Positions 23,356 through 34,968 are shown, counted from the first letter of the stretch. The stretch is 64,000 nt of DNA from Microcebus murinus (GCF_040939455.1 NC_134106.1:73539001-73603000), one strand, 5' to 3'. Numbers and translations: made by a program. Notes: generated from the letters alone by a model not told the origin.

Positions 23356-25689
23356 CTGTGGGGGCAAAGTGGCCAGCTGCAGGATGAGGGTGCCAATCAA
23401 GGTGTCAGCCCTAGAGGCTCCCAAGGCCTGGCCAAAGAGGGAGCTAACAGGGTGGGCCTTTACCCAGAGAACTGCCTTCTGCAGGTTCCAGAGGGCTGGG
23501 GTCTTGGCACTGGGTGCAGAGGGAGATGGTAAAAACCTGAGGGAGGAGGATGTGTGGACCTGGACCTAGCAGGGCATCACAGAGGGCCACCGAGATGCCC
23601 GAGCATCCTGGAGGCCAGACCAGGTCTGCAGCGTCCCCCAGAATGGGGAGGGGTCTCTCACCTCCAGCTGCAGGGAAGGCCCCTCTCCCGTCTCCACACA
23701 TGCCAGGCAGCGACTCCCTCCCTGGATCCCCAGGAGGATGGGGACCTTAGTGCGGTCCAGGCTTCTGTTTGGAAGTACACAGATCTTCTCTGGTAGGGAA
23801 GAGAGAAGAGAGTCAAGGATGGGAGACCCCAGGGTACAGGCCCTCGGCAGACAAAGGCGAGGGCAGGAAGGAGCTGGGTGTGGACACACTTGGCCTGGCT
23901 CTGCCTGCAGGCTGCAGGGTGAGCAGGGACTTCTGTAGGGGTCTCGCCCCCTCACTGCCACCTGCTGGCGGAGGCCCCAGAAGCTCACCTGCACAGCAGT
24001 TGTCTGCAACAGGATCTCCCACCAGGAGCTGGCCGTCTCTCACGTACAGAGCCTTCTGATCTGCATCTTTCATTCTGAAACAGTGCGACATGCCAGTGGC
24101 CCACTCCCTTGAGACACCGCTTGTCCCCACGCCCTTCCACCCCCGTGCTCTGAATCACCACCCTGGGCATTTGGGGGATTTTCTCTACTCCGCAGGTGTG
24201 AAATGGGGCACTATTCCTCCCAAGAGCAGGTAAAGCCCAGGTTGGTCTTAAAGCAAGGAAGGCCTCTTGGGCTGGCGCTTTTAGAAGCCGTACTTCCTGC
24301 TTTCACCCGGCTTGGGTGACTCTGAGGCCCTCAGGCAGTGTGGGGAACCAGTGCCTTCTCATGGAGGAGTGAAGATTTCCCGGCTTCCCGAGAAACTCCC
24401 TAGGGAGGCTCAGATGTCTCTGGGTTCTGGAGAGCCTTATACCAGATTTTCTGACCCTGCCCCAGTTTTTCATAAATGTTTATTCTCTTTAATAAAAGGA
24501 TCGATTGAGTATATACTGAAGTGTGATTTGCTTTTCACATGTTTTAAAGACTTTAAAGTCAGGCAGGTTATTAGCTCAGTTGCCTGGCTGGTTTCAAAGA
24601 TGCCTGTCAGCTGCTCTCAGGGCCTGGGGAGCTCTCCTCTGTCACCTGTTAGGGCAGAACCTCTGGACCAATGCCACCACCTCCAGGAGCCTTTCACTCT
24701 CAATAACAGCGGATTATATTATAATATGCTTAGCGAATGACTACATGTTTAAAGTAGGTTCACTCCTACAATAAAAATAAAGGTCTGGAAAGATCCTAGA
24801 TTTATCAACACTCATTTCCCCTCCAACCTTGATAAAGGGACCTGCCAACTCTCCTGCCAGCAACATCCTATTTGGAGACCAGGACTCCAGCTCAATGCCC
24901 TGAAGTGTTGACTTCTGTTTTGTCATTTGCTTATTTCCTGCATATGCATCTTACCTTCCAAGCCAGGCTGTCACCTCCAGGAGGCCAGCACTCCTCCCGT
25001 CCCCCGCCCCCACACCTTGTCCAGGACAGTACAGGGTCCAGAGAGCAGTTGAGGTCCTCTGGGGATGAAATGCCCGCCAGAGGACAATCCTATTTTCTTT
25101 CTATTATGCCCTATCTCTTCCCCAAAGGACTTGACAAAATCACAAACAATAAAGTAGTGAACTGTAAGTAAGGATGCAAATCTTGAAGGAGGTAAAATGC
25201 AAATAAGAGCTGGAGCCCAAACTGAGTGTAAAGACCACAGAGGCCACTAGAAAGATGCTGTCATTGAGACTCAAAATTGCCTCTGAGCTTTCAGAGAGCA
25301 GATGGAGCAGCACAGAGGACATGGTGGCTGATCCCTGGCTCTGCCTTTTGGTAGCTGGGTGACACGGGGGAAATTATTTAACTTATTTGAGCTTCAGTTT
25401 CCATATCTGTAAGATGGGGTTAGTAACACTCCCCTTACAGACTTCTTAGGACAGCTGAGGCAGTAGGATGGCTGACGTCCTGTAGACATTCAGAAAGAGC
25501 TGTTGCTGCTGTGTTGAGGAGGATGCTTAACTGTGGGGCACCTGAGAGTTCCCAGGTGAGAAGGAGCCTCACCCTCTGACCCAGGCTTCCTTCCCTCTTC
25601 CTGTATGATCCCCAGATCCCCTGGCTGGGAAAGTGGGATGGCGCCAGGACGACTTACGTGTAGTATCTTGCCATGGGGAGGGAGCACAT
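23143..25689 (-). CDS. IL1F10: Interleukin-38 (IL-1 family member 10), complete four-exon coding region
   Basis: Coding exons are 25689-25658, 24074-23989, 23789-23662 and 23355-23143 (32, 86, 128 and 213 nt), giving 152 codons plus a TAG stop, the same length as human IL-38. Junctions are GT-AG with phases 2, 1 and 0. The protein starts MCSLPMARYY and ends KFYFEQSR, and contains the IL-1 family core AAAWPGWFLCGP in the last exon. No signal peptide is visible, as is normal for this family. IL-38 is known as a beta-trefoil cytokine that dampens IL-36 receptor signalling in skin and other epithelia. The gene lies downstream of IL36RN on the same strand, with identical sizes for the two internal exons, so the two are tandem paralogs. 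The frame is intact. The start ATG is 2 nt inside an exon that opens with a good acceptor, so at least one noncoding exon must lie upstream. Confidence 0.96.
23662..23789 (-). CDS. IL1F10: IL1F10 third coding exon
   Basis: The 128-nt exon begins after CTACCAG and ends before GTGAGA. It encodes the segment from EKICVLPNRSLDR through GGSRCLACVE to PSLQLE. The length is identical to IL36RN exon 3. Confidence 0.95.
23989..24074 (-). CDS. IL1F10: IL1F10 second coding exon
   Basis: The 86-nt exon begins after TTTCAG and ends before GTGAGC. It encodes the first strands of the beta-trefoil (MKDADQKALYVRDGQLLV, then GDPVADNCCA). The acceptor and first bases are identical over 15 bp to those of IL36RN exon 2 (24083-24069 versus 37569-37555). 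Confidence 0.95.
25330..25490 (+). mobile_element. MIR SINE in IL1F10 intron 1
   Basis: TTGGTAGCTGGGTGACACGG and TTCAGTTTCCATATCTGTAA match MIR. Confidence 0.78.
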
Positions 25690-25691
25690 TT
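25658..25691 (-). CDS. IL1F10: IL1F10 first coding exon
   Basis: The acceptor CAG at 25694-25692 is followed by AA and the start ATG at 25689-25687. The exon encodes MCSLPMARYY plus two bases of the next codon and ends at a strong GTAAGT donor (25657-25652). Only two untranslated bases precede the ATG in this exon, so the 5' UTR comes mainly from an upstream exon. Confidence 0.93.
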
Positions 25692-25699
25692 CTGCAATC

Positions 25700-27050
25700 A
25701 GGGGTGTCTGGTCCTCGCTGGGAAGGAGGAGAGAAGGGCTGTGGGAGAAGGAGGTGGGTGGAGCCGGGGGCAGACATGCTGAGGCTGAGAGCCACCCAGC
25801 CACAGGCTGCCAAGGCCCCCCAGGCTGTTTATTGACAACTGGCCTGCAGGAATCCACCAAGGCCCTGCCAGCCCAGCAGGCTCCAGGCAGCTCTGCCTCC
25901 CTCACTGGGGCCATCTGGGAGCAGGTCCAGCCAGCAGGGGTGTGAGCCTGGGACCTGTGCCCAGGTGCTGGTTCTGGAACACCTGATGACAGGTTCTCCC
26001 AAATAGCTGAGCTGAGCTACTTCCCAGGCCTGAGAATGGGGTGGGATGTGCCATAGCCTCGCAGTTAGTGAATGAGCCCAGCTCAGACCCACTCCCACTG
26101 CCCAGCCAGCCCTAGGGTCACCACACTGCCACTCCATACCCAGCAAGTGGTTAGTACCCAGAGCCCAGAGCAGAGGAGGAAGGCACAGCGAGGGGGGTCT
26201 CCAGCCCAGCGGAGCAGATGGGGCCTCCCCGGAGAGTGGGAAAGCATCCTTCCTAGCGACTGGAATCGTTTGGCCAAGACTGTCAAAGACAACCTGTTCA
26301 ACACCCGCCCTCATTCTGTTCCAGATGGAAAACAGCACTGGCGTTTTTGAGGGTGAAAAATCTAAAGTGAAGATAGTACCTCCTGTATAAACGCCAGGCC
26401 ACACGGCGTCCTGTGAACTCTGCTCCTTCCCCATGGATTATCCTGACCTAGAGCTTTTCCCTAAAATGACACCCTTTGGCAAGGCCAATCCAGAATCTAG
26501 CATAGAAAGAAACCCAGTGCCAATGTGGCATTAAAAATTAACCCAGAAAAGTAAATGCAAGGATGACTGGGGCTGAGGTTTGCTGAGGAGAGCCGATTCT
26601 CACCAAGTAAGAAGGAAAAAGAGAAGAAAAATGACTAAGAAAGCAGAAAATAAGAAGAGCTGAGAAAGAAAGACGGTTGGAGGAAAGGAGTGGGGCTCAG
26701 AGAGGGATGCGGAGGGACATTTGGGGAGGCAGGTAAGGCCATAAGGAGGGAAGGTGTGTGGTGGGGGCTGGGCTTCCAACCACCTGAGCACCTGAGCTCT
26801 GTGGCCTGATTTTGGAAGAAATGGAGCAGTAGTGAGATGGCTTTTAGTACTGGATCTGCCACTCTGTCACTGTGAACAAGTCATTTTCTGTCCCTGGGTG
26901 TTGGGGTGGGATTTAAGAGTTAGTGAGAATGAAGGATAATATGGACTGATAGGGTACAATTCTGGAGAGATGTTGGTTCTGTGAATCAAAGTCTCCAAGC
27001 ATACCATGTATTTTGTGATAGCATGTGTTGCCCTTATTCTAAGGAAAAAT
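25700..27050. other. Probable IL1F10 first intron, proximal part
   Basis: A 201-codon minus-strand frame (26434-25829) has no recognisable domain and overlaps a plus-strand frame, so I do not call it a gene. A purine-rich tract lies at 26600-26700. Confidence 0.45.
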
Positions 27051-27480
27051 AATGAATTGCCCTAATGTTTAGTTACAAAGATGTTCACTGTATTATTTTT
27101 TATAATAGTGAGAAGTTGGAAATAATCTAAATGTTCAATAACAGGCGATTGGCTAAAAAATTATGCCAAATTCAATAAGGAAGAAAGTGTTTGTTAAAGA
27201 TGATGTTGTAGAAGTCTATTTTATGACATAAAACCTTCAAAATGTATTCAGTGAAAAAATGCAGGTTATAAATCACTTGTACATTATAAATCCATTTAAA
27301 TCCACACACATATAGAGACATATACGTACATAGAAACAAAGACTGCGGTGTTGTTGTAGCACTTACCCGTGGCTGACAGGAGGATGAGAAATTTTTTTAA
27401 TAACATCCCAACATTTTTCTTACACTGAACATGAATTTCCTTTGTAATATAAAATAAGTTTAAATATCTTTTAAATAAAG
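27050..27480 (+). mobile_element. Old L1M-type 3' end
   Basis: ATAATAGTGAGAAGTTGGAA and following sequence match the common L1M 3' region. It lies in the probable first intron of IL1F10. Confidence 0.75.
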
Positions 27481-27745
27481 TATTTACACATGCCTGCCCA
27501 TTGAATCACCTGGGAGACTCATTGTAAGTACTGTTGTCTGGGCTGAAGGTTCTGATTCAGTAGGGCCTCGAGTGGTTCCAGAGACCAGCGGGCTGGGGAG
27601 CTGGTAGACTAGCTCAGTTCTTCTCACTCTTTAATAAACATATGAATCACCTGCAGCCTTATTAAAATACAGATTCTGGCCTTAGGTTCTAGACTGGGGC
27701 CCGAGACTCTACATCACAAGCCAGGTGATGCTGAAGCTGTTGGGC
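27480..27745. mobile_element. Two MER5A-like hAT fragments
   Basis: GAATCACCTGGGAGACTCAT near 27505 and TGAATCACCTGCAGCCTTATTAAAAT near 27645 begin two adjacent fragments. GATTCAGTAGGGCC and CAGGTGATGCTGAAGCTG are internal matches. Confidence 0.75.
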
Positions 27746-28059
27746 CAGGGACAGCTGTCGGAGAAGTGAAGGACAGATGAGCCCCCACCACAGAACATCC
27801 AACAGCAGCATGGCCTCCTTGCGAGCCCACTTGATGACATGCTCTCTCTTGGCCAGACCACCAGGGCTCCTCTGGTGGCAGCAGCAGAATGGAGGGCAGC
27901 CTGGTAACTGTGCCGGGTTTAGGTGGGGCGGACCACGTGGAGGGCCTTGTGGGAAGTGGGCTGATGACCTGCGCACTCTTGGTCAGTGTCAGCTCAAAGA
28001 ACTGGCAGGAATTCAGTGCTAGTCCTGTCCAGCTGGATCCTCTGGACTCTAGAAACCTC

Positions 28060-29480
28060 CCATCCTCCCATTTTGGCATAGCCAAAAATTCCAGTGTCTC
28101 TCCTGAAGGCTCCCATATCAGGCCCCCTGCCTAAGCTCTGGCTGGATCGTGATGGGGTGAGTAGGAGTGGAAAGCTGGCTTCCAGCCCTCTGCCATGGCC
28201 TTCCCAATGTGCTGCACACTCCATCCCCAAAGCTCTCCCTTCCCTGTTGTCCCCAAGTGACTTTTCACTGGACTTTGGCCTGTATCTCACATTCCTTCCT
28301 GTCATTTCTCCCTGGACATGGCCTCTGGCTGTCTCAGATCTCAATTCACCTGTCCTGGATCCAGTACCAACACCGAATAGCCCTGGGCTTTCTCCATGTT
28401 CTTTTGCACATCCCGCCTTCCCTCTCCTCTCCTTATTCTCCTGCACATGTCTATGTGGTGTGTCCTCTCCAAGACCAAATGTTAAATTCTGGACCCAAAT
28501 CCAAAGTCTCTTTTTGGGTTCCTTTGATGTTTGCTTGCTGCCCCTTTGGAACCCTTGACACTGGTTGACACCCTCACACCTCTTTTCTTCTGCTTCTCAG
28601 GCCTATGGTAGATATTCCCTCCTTCTGGGGCTGTCCCTAATGCTTAGAGTCACAAGAGAAAGTCATAAGCATTTCTATTTCATATCCCCTGGAGTGGCAA
28701 CTCATAGATTTCTAAGGCTGCAATGATCGTCCTGGCCTAAAGCCAACCAAACCCAGATTGAACACCCTACTTTACTCCCAGCAGTCTATAGAACACCACC
28801 CCACCTTGGATATCTGCTGAGAGCCAATCAAATATATCTAAGGTCAAGTTAATTGTCTTCTCTTCCTCCCAACCCTCTTATTCCTTCCAAATTCATTTTT
28901 CTCACTGCCATAACATTCCTCTCATGAGTGATGTTCAAAACCTGAGAATCATTGACAATATCTCCCACTTCTCCTGACTTGACTGTTTGATTTACCAACA
29001 AGTTCTGATACACTGGTCCTTTAAAATATAACTTTGTGTTATTAATCACCGTTACAACTGTGCTTTTCTTCCTGGATTATCTATCTTCAACCCAGCCCAA
29101 CCTATGTGAGGTCCCTGGACCCATATTCTGAGGACTTCTTCCCCTACATCCCACCCAGATCTACAGTCCGCAGTGACTGCCTGTTTTGCCACCATCTGGC
29201 CCTGATTCACTTGTATGATAGAGTCTCACTTCTCGGTGGATCCTAACAGGCCCCTCCAGGCAACATGACTTCTTTCTTATCTTCTCAGTGGGCATCTTCA
29301 CAGTTGTCTCTGACTTCCCTGCCTCAAAATTCATCCCTCCCCATCACTGCCCACCCAGATCTTTCAGTACGAAGATCACGGGACATGGTATCAGTATACA
29401 CGAGTTCAGTATCTAGTTCTGCCAAATCAATGATCGGCTCAGAGTAACAGCTCGGACATACAGGACTATGCCTCTTAACC
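28060..29480 (+). mobile_element. L2 ORF2-derived fragments
   Basis: Pyrimidine-rich, frame-broken L2-like sequence in the probable first intron of IL1F10. Assigned by overall character and scattered matches. Confidence 0.55.
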
Positions 29481-31130
29481 TCCAACCCTCAGTTTCAGCA
29501 TCCATAAATTCATGGGATTAGATTATGTGGTTATTAAGGTTCTTTTTAGGTCAAACTGTAGACAATTCCATGACTCAGAATTTAATGAATCTTTCCCTTA
29601 CTATTGTCACCCTATTCTGAACTCCTATTAAATTTTACTATATCATTTATTGTAGTACATAAAGACATTTGTTTCCCTTATAAAAGTTAATATGATCTTG
29701 AAGTCATGGAGCATGGCTTACAGCTCACTGGAAGCTCTCCCCAACCACCCTAACTGACACAGCTTGGTGCTCGCAAGCAAGCAGGGCCTAGAAACACTCA
29801 CAAGGGACTTTGAATTGCTGGTTTGCAGACTAGCTCTGCTGGCAATTTGTCCTGCCGCCTGTTGTCTCTGGGCCTCCAATTTATCATCACTGGAGTGTGA
29901 GGTTGGGCAAGCCCAGTATCTTTTAAAACTGTTTTAAGTTTCACAATGAAAGTTTATGCAGAAACCTAATGAATGTAAAATAGATAAAGGGGACCCGTGC
30001 TTTTTTTGACACAGAAAGCAATGGTGACACTAGAGCCATGCTAGTGTTCCTCTTGCCTATGAAGCAGTCGCTAGGGAACTCCCAAGGAACTAGGAACTAA
30101 GGAAAACTCAAGTTTCACCAGACATGCTTTGAATACCACTGGCCTAGATGATTTCTTCTGAGACTACTTTCTAAAATCCATGCTTGTAAATATTTAAAAA
30201 TCTTGATTTGACCAAATCTATTCCTTCTCAAATCTCTCTCTGTGCTCCTAGGCTTGTTTAGCATCCCACCCTGTTCTGTGGAGGGGATACCCTGGAGAGC
30301 TTGACAAGAGGGGTGAAGGGGCAAGGGGTGAATCAGAGATATTGACAGAAGGGAGAAGAAAAGAGAAAGAGAGAGAGAATACTACCTGTCCACCACTGAC
30401 CTGAAGATCCTGGGTGCTGGGGACCCTGATGCCTGGAGCCTCCAACTGCTCTCTCCGGGGCATCTGCACTGTGTTTATACTGTCTGGTCAGAGTGGGTCA
30501 CGCCTGCAGCAATCTCTATAATTGGCTCCAGGACAGGGAGGAAGAAGAGCCTAGAGATTTCACAATGTCTTTGGTGCAGTATGGATAATAAGAAGGTGGG
30601 GACATTAATGAGTGTTTGTTGAAGGGGGAGAGAGTCACCCATAAAGCCTTGGCAGACACCAGACACTGGCCCCCTGTTCTGTAGCTACTGTCATTGCCTA
30701 TGTTATTAGTGGTTTCACAGCCAGATAAACAGTGCTGGGTCAGACATCTCTGTTGCCCCACGGGACTCCATCATAGACTTGGAGAGGTGGTGAATGCAAG
30801 AAAGAGTATGTCTGGTGGTCGCAGGGACAGAACAACCTCTGATGGCTGAAGCCAGGCTGTGGCCAGAAAGCCACAGTGAGAGCAGGGGCTGACAGCATTG
30901 TGAGTACGGCCCTGTTTGGAAGATGAAAAGGGAATGTCTGTTTTTCTGTAGGTTTAATTAGTTAGTACCAGCCTGATAACACAGAACATCTAAGGAACTC
31001 CAGCTGCAGAAGATATTGACCTTAGACTCATCCTGGGACGGGGCAAGCATCATGTCCCCTTTACTACTAGGAAATAGGACAGTGCAAATAGGGCAGGGGT
31101 ACAGAACACTCAGCTCTCTAATTGACATTA
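29480..31130. other. Probable IL1F10 first intron and promoter region
   Basis: No assignable gene. A GA-rich tract at 30335-30380 precedes the candidate first exon. Confidence 0.4.
30386..30480 (-). promoter_or_regulatory. IL1F10: Candidate IL1F10 promoter and noncoding first exon
   Basis: On the minus strand a TATA-type motif TATAAAC lies at 30479-30473. About 50-60 bp downstream of a start expected near 30450 there are two usable donors: CAG|GTCAGT (exon end 30401) and ACAG|GTAGTA (exon end 30386). The first coding exon of IL1F10 opens with an acceptor, so an upstream noncoding exon is required. This site gives a transcript span of about 7.3 kb, close to my recollection of the human gene (roughly 8 kb). 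It is an inference; no transcript data are available here. Confidence 0.38.
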
Positions 31131-31136
31131 CTTAAC

Positions 31137-31192
31137 TCAGTCCATCCATCTTTCCATCCACCCATCTGTCCATTCTTCCATCCATCCACTTA
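31137..31192. repeat. Degenerate (CCAT)n repeat
   Basis: Imperfect CCATC/TCCA units over about 55 bp. Confidence 0.85.
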
Positions 31193-31559
31193 TTACAAGA
31201 GGCAGAGAAACATGGTGTAATGTTCCGTGGAGACAGGCAGCCTTCTGGTTACTCTCCATTTCAGGTCAATTGTGAACTTTCAAAAGACCTGCTGAGGAAA
31301 TGGGAGGGGTCAGGGTAAGACCCAGATGCCTACAGGATGAGATATGAGAAAGGCTGGGCAGAAATGGGACCAAATTTCTGCTTTCTAAGGCCAGTGCTCA
31401 CCCCTCTCCCAATCTCTCTCCCCTCTATGGGAAGAGCCAGTGCGTGGGTCATTATATCAGACAATCAATGAGTGTTTACCAAGCATCCACACTGCTGTGT
31501 GACAAAGACATTGAATACACAGCCCCTGCTGTTAAGTGGCTTTACAGTCCAGCTAGGGA

Positions 31560-33165
31560 GCAAAGTCACACGCACTTGAAACGGTAATTAAGGAGACCAG
31601 ACTCTCTAAGCTGTGGGCCAAGGATATGTTGGAGACAATAGTGCTAGAGAAACTTCTTGGGCAAAAAAAAAAATCCTTAGAATTGAAAGGACTTCGTACA
31701 CAACATCCTAGTTTCCCTCCAAAGGGAGCGATCCATGCTATAGCCTCCCTGAGAAACAGGCCGATTAGGCTCTGCCTCAACACCCCCAGCGTCAGGGATT
31801 TCACAACTTCTTGAAGAAGCACCAACAGTGTTTGTGGGCCTTGAGGTTAAAATTTGGGGGTCCTATGGGAAAATGAGCTTCCACATAATTTCTACCCGTT
31901 GGTCCTGCATCTGCTTTCTGGAATTACACAGAGCAGCAAGCATATTCTTCCATGTGGCAGGTCTTTGAGTGCTGGAAGGGGGCTCCCTGCATATTGCTCC
32001 TTCAGGATAAACACCCTCAGCACCTCAGCCTCTTCCCTTATGACCTGGTCTTGGGACATTCTCTGCTCCTCAATGTCTGCAACTGATACAACCCACACAT
32101 GATGTGGGTATTGCTCCTCTGTAAATATAGGCCCAGACCCCTGGTTTATACCAAAGTTGCAGAAATCTAAAACCACTAGATCTTTTATCTTGTACAATCA
32201 TGATGCCAGCTGCCAGCTTGTATGTTCCTAAACGTAGCATTTTATATTCCTCCCTTTACTACTGACTTGTAAGTGTTAACTCATCCTAGATAAGCACTTT
32301 TGAATTCTGTCATTCTACAAATGAGAACACTATCACTTCAGGCTGGAGAAACCTTTAAGGATGAGGTGGGATTTAAGCTGCTCCCTTAATGGTGGCCCCA
32401 TTTAGATGGATGGAAGAGAGGGAGAGAATGTTCCAGGGTGGAGGAATAGTTTCCACATTCTATACTCACTGGGCTCCAGTGATGTGCCAGGCATCAAACT
32501 AAGTGCTCAGAAACAAACTGATGCAGCCCTGACCTTAGGGTCATCCCAGGGACCACAGACTCCAAGTCAAGTTACTACAATGCAGGGAAATGTACACAAA
32601 GCATTGCCAGAGCAGGCGACCAGGGATCTTAACTCAGCAAACGCTTCTTGGGTAGGGGACATCTTAGCACCGTATTGAAAGACGAAGGATTTCTCCAGGC
32701 AGAGAGGATGGGTGGAGAGTGCCAAATTAGATGGAGCAACATGAGACTGGTTGGGCTCATGGACAGAGAGAATGAGTATGAGCAGGGTCTGAACCACAGC
32801 CTGGCACCTGGAGCACATATTGTTGGCAGCCCTGAGAGGCCTGGCATAGGAGCTATGATGCCTGTGTCCAAGGACTTCAACTCCATCTGGGCTGGAGCTG
32901 CTGAGGCCCCTAGAGGTAGCCCCTTATGTCCTGGCCACCTCCTTGCCAGTCCCTCAGCAGACTCTGAACCTGCCAGGCTGGTCCAACAGGTGAGGTGCAG
33001 GTAGAATACCCAAGGCTCAGCTATAGGCCCCTCCTCCAGCTTCTGCTCTCATCCCCCAGGGTTTAGGTGGGGATACTGGAGCCAGTCCCTGGCACGTAGG
33101 ACTAGAGGTGCAAAGACAGCCAAGGAAGATCTAAACCTTGCGAAACAGAATATTCCACAAATTTT
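31560..33165. other. Spacer between IL1F10 and IL36RN
   Basis: An L2-like antisense stretch lies around 32455-32800. Otherwise I recognise nothing. Confidence 0.4.
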
Positions 33166-33198
33166 GTATGATCAGCTTTCTTTCTTTCTTTCTTTACT

Positions 33199-33258
<60 letters not shown>

Positions 33259-33331
33259 TCCTTTCTTTCTTTCTTTTTTTCTTTTTTCTTTCTTGCCAAA
33301 GTTCACAGAGCTAGTAAGTATGATCAGCTTT
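33166..33331 (-). mobile_element. Short retroposed fragment whose tail became a TTTC microsatellite
   Basis: A 14-bp direct repeat GTATGATCAGCTTT (33166-33179 and 33318-33331) brackets a 25-nt body (33293-33317, read on the minus strand) and a long AAAG/A-rich tail. The body resembles the MIR core. The target strand reads TTT|AAAAGC, an L1-type nick site. The microsatellite is therefore best explained as an expanded poly(A) tail. Confidence 0.65.
33180..33292. repeat. (TTTC)n microsatellite
   Basis: About 110 bp of nearly pure TTTC units with a few interruptions (TTAC, CTTT, poly-T). It is a strong polypurine/polypyrimidine tract. Confidence 0.95.
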
Positions 33332-33449
33332 TAAATAGAATATCTGAGTAAATAAAAGGGTTGTTGTTCATTTGGAGAAGGAAAATAAAAATATTGGAGA
33401 CAATTGCAATCATAATAAAACAAATGCATTTATTTATGTTTCCCTACAT

Positions 33450-33793
33450 ATTGGTTATCTATTGCTATATGACAAGTTAGCTCAAAACTGAGCAATGTAA
33501 AACAACAAGGAGTCATTATCTCACAGAGTCTGAGGGGCAGGAATCTGGCGCAGCTCAGCTGGGAGGTTCTGCTTCAGTCTCTCGGGTGGCTATAGTCCAG
33601 CCGTGAGCTGGGCTGCAGCACGCGGCACAGGCGTGATTGGGCTGGAGGATCCACTCCTAGGCTCACCCATGTGGTGGTGGACAGGGGGCTTCATTTCTCA
33701 CCACATGGGTTTCTCTATAGGGTGCTCACAGTATGGCAGGTGGTTTCTCCCAGAGTGAGATAGCCAAGAAACTGAGGGGGAGGAGGGAGATAG

Positions 33794-33844
<51 letters not shown>

Positions 33845-33998
33845 AAAAGAGAGAGAACGGAGGCTCCAGTAGAAGCCACAGTGTCTTTTATAACCTAATC
33901 TTGGAAGCTGCATATTCTGCTGGTCACAGAGACAACTCTGGTACAACGTGGGAGGGACCCACAGGATGCAAACACCAGGAGGCAGAGACTGTTGGCAG
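33450..33998 (-). mobile_element. MLT1-type LTR containing a GATA repeat
   Basis: The reverse complement of the MLT1B/C pattern. It adjoins another LTR at 34002. Confidence 0.75.
33791..33843. repeat. (GATA)n microsatellite
   Basis: About 13 GATA/TAGA units, lying inside an MLT1-like LTR. Confidence 0.95.
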
Positions 33999-34001
33999 CT
34001 G

Positions 34002-34433
34002 TATTAAGTTCCTAAAGCTTCTGTAACCATTTGCCACACACTTAGTGGCTTAAAACAACAGGCATTTATTCTCCCTCGGTTTAGGAGGCTAGAAGTGTGA
34101 AACCAAGGTGCCAGTAGGACCACGACCCCTCTGAAAGCTCTAGGGAAGAATCCTTCCTCTCCCCAGCTTCTGGTGTGGTCACAGTGCTCGGTGCTCCTTG
34201 TCTTGGGGCAGCGTGACTCCAATCTCTGCCTTCGTCATTATGTAGGCTTCTTCTCTGTGTCTCCCCTGTGTCTCTGTGTCCTTTCCACATATTGGATTTA
34301 GGTCCACCCCAATCCAGCATGACCCTGTTTCAACCGATTGTGTCTGCAAAACCCTGTCTCCGAATAAGGTCACAGTCTGGGGTTTCAGGAAGCATGTAAA
34401 TTTTGGGGGACACTATTCAAGAAATACAGCAGC
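34002..34433 (-). mobile_element. MLT1-type LTR
   Basis: Antisense AATCCAGCATGACC and CCGAATAAGGTCACAG blocks and the end near 34005 fit a MaLR LTR. Confidence 0.75.
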
Positions 34434-34684
34434 CTTCTTAAAGGGCTTTCCATTCCAGGAATGAATTACAGGTTGATTTTTTTTTTTTTCTGTAAATTTC
34501 TTACCCGGGAGATTCCAGCCACACAAGCCCATCACATCGTTCTTCTCAGTGGCTTCGCTGAGATCTCTTTCTTGATCCCTGCTGCTACCAACCAGAGCAG
34601 CAATTTGCATTTCACTCTAGGGAAGTGGAGGCCAAGGGACAACCAGAAACCATGTCTGCTCTGCTTACCCCAAGGTTAATTTCT

Positions 34685-34950
34685 TTTCTTATTGTTACAC
34701 AAGTAATCCATCTTCATTGTAGGTAAATTAGGAAATGCAGATAAATAAAAAGAACAAAGCAAAAAATCACCTATACTGCCATCACCCTGATATTGCCAAA
34801 ATTGAAGTAAACGCTTCTAGACTTTATCCTATGCAGAAAAATAGAGATAGGTATTTTTTAAATGAAAATGAAATTACAAGATATGCTATTTTATAACTTA
34901 ATCTTTTCCCTTAATATGTCATGAGCAACTTTTCATGTGAGCAGGGACCA
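34685..34950 (-). mobile_element. Old L1M-type fragment
   Basis: The reverse complement of the same L1M 3' region as at 27050-27480. It lies just past the candidate IL36RN poly(A) signal. Confidence 0.7.
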
Positions 34951-34962
34951 GCCCCTGGGATT

Positions 34963-34968
34963 TTTATT
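34963..34968 (-). terminator. IL36RN: Candidate IL36RN poly(A) signal
   Basis: AATAAA on the minus strand about 690 nt after the IL36RN stop. It is the first canonical signal I find downstream. It would give a 3' UTR of about 0.7 kb that includes the inverted repeat at 35282-35305. Confidence 0.4.

Noticed and set aside
25829..26434. 201-codon minus-strand open frame upstream of the IL1F10 start
   Set aside because: No recognisable domain, no promoter or exon logic, and plus-strand frames overlap it.
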